A DNA stretch of 8,000 nt from Bacillota bacterium (GTDB lineage: Bacteria > Bacillota > Clostridia > Lachnospirales > Cellulosilyticaceae): NCBI GenBank assembly GCA_023457875.1, contig JAEXBC010000225.1, positions 1 through 8,000 of the forward strand. Direction: 5' to 3'. Shown piece after piece: positions 5,444 through 8,000 of this stretch (its first letter is position 1; each line of letters begins with the position of its first letter). The position numbers were made by a program, and so were the translations under genes. Below the pieces are notes generated by a model. It did not search any database. It saw nothing but the letters and a program-made list of their open reading frames with translations, and was not told the origin of the DNA.

Positions 5444-5459
5444 TTCACGAATTCGTGAA
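5444..5459. repeat. Perfect 16-bp palindrome TTCACGAATTCGTGAA
   Basis: Positions 5444-5459 read identically on both strands, with no spacer. It lies 30 bp past the stop of the Cro-like gene. It has no T-tract in the leftward direction, so it does not look like a normal terminator of that gene. The sequence differs from the ATTCAA-N3-TTGAAT operators of the switch, suggesting a site for another dimeric regulator. Confidence 0.6.
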
Positions 5460-5488
5460 TTAGTTGTCAGTGCCACCAATACCTTTTA

Positions 5489-5680
5489 CTAATCTTCTTC
5501 AGAGAAAAAAAGCGTTTGCACATCTGTTTTTAGTGCCGCTGCAAGCTTTTTCATATACACTGGCTTCACTTGTAAAACACCATTTTCATACTTTGATATA
5601 GTACATTGGCTAATACCAGTAGCCTTTGATACATCCTTCTGCAAAAGCTTAAGTTCTTCACGCCTACTTTTTAATCTCAC
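5489..5680 (-). CDS. Cro-like XRE-family HTH regulator, 63 aa
   Basis: A 63-aa protein that is almost only a lambda-repressor-type helix-turn-helix: R-R-E-E-L-K-L-L-Q-K-D-V-S-K-A-T-G-I-S-Q-type helices at about 6-25, recognition helix C-T-I-S-K-Y-E-N-G (26-34) and a closing helix M-K-K-L-A-A-A-L-K-T-D-V (43-54). The start is GTG (5678-5680) behind a long GGAGGGGGTG. It is transcribed away from the larger HTH repressor, in the direction of the early genes, which is the position of cro in temperate phages. Its promoter (5718-5746) carries shared operators. It probably competes with the repressor to favour lytic growth; which protein binds which operator is not visible. Confidence 0.75.
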   Translation of the reverse strand: MRLKSRREELKLLQKDVSKATGISQCTISKYENGVLQVKPVYMKKLAAALKTDVQTLFFSEED

Positions 5681-5717
5681 ACTATCACCCCCTCCATTTT
5701 ATTCAATCTTTGAATAT

Positions 5718-5746
5718 ATATTATTCTATTTTTGAATAATTGTCAA
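5718..5746 (-). promoter_or_regulatory. Leftward promoter of the Cro-like gene
   Basis: Read leftward: consensus -35 TTGACA (5741-5746), 17-bp spacer, -10 TAATAT (5718-5723). Transcription should start near 5711, leaving a leader of about 30 bases before the GTG at 5680. The spacer contains the middle operator and the start site lies in the first operator, so repressor binding would block it. Confidence 0.8.
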
Positions 5747-5753
5747 TAATTAC

Positions 5754-5781
5754 TTTTCAATTTTTGAATATATGCTATAAT
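5754..5781 (+). promoter_or_regulatory. Rightward promoter of the repressor gene
   Basis: An extended -10, TGC-TATAAT (5773-5781), with a weak -35 TTTTCA (5754-5759) 16 bp upstream. The third operator (5755-5769) overlaps the -35 and spacer, pointing to autoregulation. The predicted start lies just ahead of the AGGAGG site, so the leader would be very short. Confidence 0.7.
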
Positions 5782-5802
5782 TGAATACGAGGAGGTATTA
5801 CC

Positions 5803-6375
5803 ATGAATGTTGGAGAAAAAATTAAAAAGATAAGAACAGATAATAAAATAAAACAAGCAGACCTTGCCAAAAAAATAGGGGTTCCACAAAGTACACTATC
5901 TAAATATGAAACCGGTAATTTACGTATTGATACGGATACTATCATTGACATAGCTAATGCCTTAGATGTGAATGTTTTAGATTTACTTGACAACACTAAT
6001 ATGCAGGAATATCGTGAATACTTTAAAGAAGTGTCGCTAGATGGAATGGATCTATTAAAGGAACTGTATGATAAAATAAATGACAATAGTTTATTGTTAC
6101 TAAAACCTCTTGATGAGCACTTACGAAGTATGATTTATGTTCTATCTGATATAGTAATTAACTCAAAAGAAAAGCAAGCGACATACATTGAACTTGATAC
6201 TCTGTTAAGTACTATATGCAGCATACTAACTAATCTACTAACTCTAGAAAAAACAGGGGAAAATATTACACCATTTCTTACGAATATAAATTTGCTATTG
6301 CAAGAACGCCAAAGTTTAATTAATAAATATATTAAAGCAAATGAAATTATCGCAAAAAGTAAAAAAGAAGATTAA
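5803..6375 (+). CDS. Phage repressor, XRE HTH with a non-peptidase helical C-terminus, 190 aa
   Basis: Residues about 6-62 are a lambda-repressor-type HTH (I-K-K-I-R-T-D-N-K-I-K-Q-A-D-L-A, then P-Q-S-T-L-S-K-Y-E-T-G-N-L and I-D-I-A-N-A-L-D-V). The remaining ~125 residues are helical and leucine-rich (L-L-L-L-K-P-L-D, I-C-S-I-L-T-N-L-L-T-L), probably for dimerisation. I see no S24 peptidase domain of a self-cleaving repressor: no Ala-Gly cleavage site followed by Ser and Lys in that fold. AGGAGGT lies six bases before the ATG. The gene diverges from the Cro-like gene and shares operators with it, and it is co-oriented with the integrase, the usual place of the lysogeny repressor. Induction would need a mechanism other than RecA-aided cleavage; that is inferred from the missing domain. 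Confidence 0.75.
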   Translation: MNVGEKIKKIRTDNKIKQADLAKKIGVPQSTLSKYETGNLRIDTDTIIDIANALDVNVLDLLDNTNMQEYREYFKEVSLDGMDLLKELYDKINDNSLLLLKPLDEHLRSMIYVLSDIVINSKEKQATYIELDTLLSTICSILTNLLTLEKTGENITPFLTNINLLLQERQSLINKYIKANEIIAKSKKED

Positions 6376-6481
6376 TAACCACCAAAACAAACTCACGTTT
6401 CACATTTCGAATACTTAGGTGGGAGAAATTTTTCGCTGACCTCTATAGTTTGTGACTACAAGTTTAGCTTATCCATTTTAG

Positions 6482-6503
6482 CCGACGGGAATATTCCCGT
6501 CGG
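6482..6503 (+). terminator. Perfect 22-bp palindrome, likely terminator of the repressor gene
   Basis: Arms CCGACGGG (6482-6489) and CCCGTCGG (6496-6503) surround AATATT, and the whole 22 bp is self-complementary. It is the most GC-rich stem in the right half and lies about 105 bp after the repressor stop. The T-rich but interrupted stretch GTCAATTTCTTT follows on the + strand; the other strand has no T-run. A rightward rho-independent terminator is the best reading. A dimeric-protein site is the alternative. Confidence 0.55.
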
Positions 6504-6579
6504 GTCAATTTCTTTAAGATCATATGCTTAAATACAAGAGACCAAAAAACATACTACCAAATTACGAGGAGATGATTTA

Positions 6580-6786
6580 ATGAATTGTTTATACACAGTA
6601 ACAGAAGCAGCAGGACTTTTAAAGGTAAATAAAAATGCAGTTTACGATTTAGTAAAGCATGGTTATCTGAAAACCATCAAGTATGGAGTTGTAAAAATAC
6701 CTTCAAAGGAAATCGACAACTTCATAGAAAAATGGACTGGATTTGATTTATCGGACTTAGATAATCCTAAACTTATTTCTTACTAG
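6580..6786 (+). CDS. Excisionase-like HTH protein next to the integrase, 68 aa
   Basis: A 68-aa protein of the excisionase/HTH_17 fold: Y-T-V-T-E-A-A-G-L-L-K-V-N-K-N-A-V-Y-D-L-V (5-25), a turn K-H-G-Y-L-K-T-I-K-Y-G, then V-V-K-I-P as the wing and I-D-N-F-I-E-K-W as the closing helix. Such proteins bend attachment-site DNA and steer the integrase toward excision. The ATG follows GAGGAG at 8 bases. It lies about 100 bp ahead of the integrase on the same strand, after the repressor and a putative terminator. The gene order strongly suggests the excisionase, but some proteins of this fold are simple transcription regulators. Confidence 0.65.
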   Translation: MNCLYTVTEAAGLLKVNKNAVYDLVKHGYLKTIKYGVVKIPSKEIDNFIEKWTGFDLSDLDNPKLISY

Positions 6787-6887
6787 CGCATAGCGTTACG
6801 ACTTATGGCCTGTAAAATACTACAACAATGCAAAGGCAAAAAGTAGCTTAATGGTATACACATTTTGGATTATAAGAAGGTGAACAA

Positions 6888-8000
6888 ATGGCAAAACAAA
6901 AAAATGCCAACGGTGATGGCACGCTCTATCACACCATCAAGAATGGTAAAAAGTACTATACTGCAACTATAACTGTCGGAATTAAAGAAGATGGGAAACC
7001 TTTAAGAAAATCATTCAGTGGTTACTCCTATAAAGAAGTAAAAAAGAAAATGGATGATTGCATTAATGCCAGGAATAACGGACTTCTGGAGAAAGATAAT
7101 GCGTATACAGTAGAATCATGGTTCCACACTTGGCTATTTGATTTTAGGGTGCATGATATAAAAGACACCACTTTCACAAAATATGATAGCCTGTATAGAA
7201 ACTATATTAAGGATTCTACAATCAGCTCTATAAAGCTTTCTGACCTTAGAGCTACACATCTTCAATCCTACTATAAAGAACTCCTAGAGAATGGCACACG
7301 TGCCAATATTATAAGAACGGTTAATAAGCATTTAGGCACCAGTATGAACTTAGCATTAAAGCAAGGTTTAGTTATGAGAAACTATTGTGATCTAGTAACT
7401 CTTCCAAAGGCTGAAAAGAAAGATGATGATGTCGTAAAGTGCTTTTCAGTTAATGAGCAAAAGTTATTAATTGAGTCTCTGAAAGATAATAGGAACAAAG
7501 CCTTATATTTGACTGCCCTTGGTTGCGGACTTCGTTTAGGTGAGCTTATCGGCTTAAAATGGGAGGATGTAGATTTCAAGAATGAATCCGTCAGTATTAA
7601 ACGTGCCATCTCTAATATCGCAAAGGTACAAAGTGATGGTACCAGGGAATGGGGAGTTATTGAACATACCCCTAAAACAGAAACAAGCATCAGGACCATT
7701 CCCATACCTAAGACTCTAGTAAAGGCATTGATGCAGCATAAAACAGAACAAAGCAAGCAAAAGTTAAAGTATGGTGATTTATATTCTGACTATAGCCTAG
7801 TGTTCTGCAGTGAATACGGTAACTATTTTGACACTCGAAATTTAACTAGATCATACACCAGGCATCTAAAAAAAATAGGCCTACCTTATAGGAATTTTCA
7901 TTCACTAAGGCATACCTATGCGACTCGACTATTTGAAAATAATGTACCAATTAAAACTGTACAAGCTTTATTAGGACATAAAGACATAGCTACCACTATG
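6888..8000 (+). CDS. int: Tyrosine-recombinase phage integrase (cut by window edge)
   Basis: The ATG at 6888-6890 follows AGAAGGTG at five bases, and 371 codons are open to the window edge. Residues about 5-55 form an arm-type DNA-binding domain (G-D-G-T-L-Y, K-K-Y-Y-T-A-T-I-T-V, K-P-L-R-K-S-F-S-G-Y). About 65-170 is the SAM-like core-binding domain and from about 185 the catalytic domain. Visible active-site residues are R216 (G-L-R-L-G-E-L), H338 and R341 (H-S-L-R-H-T-Y-A-T) and H364 (L-L-G-H-K-D-I-A-T-T-M). The nucleophilic tyrosine is expected only a few codons beyond the edge. It catalyses site-specific recombination between attP and attB. In phages of this layout attP lies just downstream of the gene, outside the window. 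No frameshift is seen. Confidence 0.93.
   Translation, partial: MAKQKNANGDGTLYHTIKNGKKYYTATITVGIKEDGKPLRKSFSGYSYKEVKKKMDDCINARNNGLLEKDNAYTVESWFHTWLFDFRVHDIKDTTFTKYDSLYRNYIKDSTISSIKLSDLRATHLQSYYKELLENGTRANIIRTVNKHLGTSMNLALKQGLVMRNYCDLVTLPKAEKKDDDVVKCFSVNEQKLLIESLKDNRNKALYLTALGCGLRLGELIGLKWEDVDFKNESVSIKRAISNIAKVQSDGTREWGVIEHTPKTETSIRTIPIPKTLVKALMQHKTEQSKQKLKYGDLYSDYSLVFCSEYGNYFDTRNLTRSYTRHLKKIGLPYRNFHSLRHTYATRLFENNVPIKTVQALLGHKDIATTM

Larger units (their letters stand above)
5117..5488. other. AT-rich early control region without a convincing gene
   Basis: No frame on either strand has both useful length and a ribosome binding site. The stretch contains a perfect 16-bp palindrome (5444-5459), a TGAGT-T-ACTCA dyad (5334-5344) over a candidate leftward promoter, a weak leftward hairpin GCAGT/ACTGC (about 5404-5424) followed by a T-run that may end the Cro-like transcript, and long A/T runs. 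The leader of the early operon presumably starts within it. An antitermination or attenuation element could also sit here, but I cannot identify one. Confidence 0.5.
5701..5786. promoter_or_regulatory. Lysogeny-switch operators: three ATTCAA-N3-TTGAAT dyads
   Basis: Three 15-bp sites: ATTCAATCTTTGAAT (5701-5715, perfect arms), ATTCTATTTTTGAAT (5723-5737, one mismatch) and TTTCAATTTTTGAAT (5755-5769, one mismatch), plus a TTGAAT half-site at 5781-5786. Centres are 22 and 32 bp apart, about two and three helical turns, so bound dimers would face the same side. The first site covers the start of the leftward transcript, the second lies in its promoter spacer, and the third overlaps the rightward promoter. 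Confidence 0.75.

Noticed and set aside
5681..5802. SOS (LexA) box in the switch region
   Set aside because: No GAAC-N4-GTTC-type sequence is present; the dyads are ATTCAA-N3-TTGAAT and fit the adjacent HTH regulators.
5775..6086. Open frame on the - strand
   Set aside because: It is antisense to the repressor HTH and would cross the switch operators. There is no family resemblance.
6524..6580. 18-codon frame ending exactly at the start of the excisionase-like gene (TAATG), possible leader peptide
   Set aside because: There is no ribosome site before its ATG and no attenuator-like structure after it. Chance is more likely.
6787..6887. attP core between the excisionase-like gene and the integrase
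   Set aside because: I see no repeat pair or tRNA-end-like sequence. attP is expected beyond the integrase, outside the window.
7382..7756. Open frame on the - strand
   Set aside because: It is the antisense shadow of the integrase catalytic domain, which shows intact active-site motifs.

Overview
The window is the early half of a temperate tailed phage, most likely a prophage, from a low-G+C Firmicute, probably of the Clostridia. The DNA is AT-rich, nearly every gene has a strong purine-rich ribosome binding site (AGGAGG or AAGGGG type), and the protein families are those of Gram-positive temperate phages. The host class is an inference from composition and gene types. No host gene or attachment site is visible to prove integration.

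Layout, right to left in phage order. At the right edge, on the + strand, lie a tyrosine integrase (6888 to beyond the window), a small excisionase-like HTH gene (6580-6786) and a 190-aa HTH repressor (5803-6375). Divergent from them is a 63-aa Cro-like HTH gene (5489-5680). The 122 bp between the two regulators hold back-to-back promoters and three ATTCAA-N3-TTGAAT dyads, a compact lysogeny switch. An AT-rich stretch without a convincing gene follows (5117-5488), with a perfect 16-bp palindrome. The leftward early operon then runs: an unknown 63-aa protein (4925-5116), an unknown 56-aa protein (4750-4920), an 85-aa excisionase-like HTH protein (4496-4753), an unknown 108-aa protein (4122-4448), a replication initiator (3163-3930), a DnaC-like helicase loader (2367-3251), a protein with a C-terminal J domain (1615-2352), and two tandem ArpU/RinA-like late regulators (1086-1592 and 640-1080). 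A 410-bp non-coding stretch with three ~33-bp repeats and a GC-rich dyad separates these from the start of a Nu1-like small terminase gene (229 leftward, cut by the edge).

How it works together (inferred from family knowledge): the repressor and Cro-like protein compete for the shared operators. When repression is lifted, leftward transcription makes the initiator and loader, which start replication, possibly at the 12-bp iterons inside the initiator gene. The ArpU-like proteins then switch on the packaging and structural genes that begin at the terminase. Integrase and the excisionase-like protein handle integration and excision.

Most worth a second look: seven exact-register 12-bp iterons inside the initiator gene, where every proline uses CCC although all other prolines in that gene use CCA or CCT; a phage-encoded J-domain protein directly after the helicase loader; the three repeats ahead of the terminase; and the duplicated late regulator.
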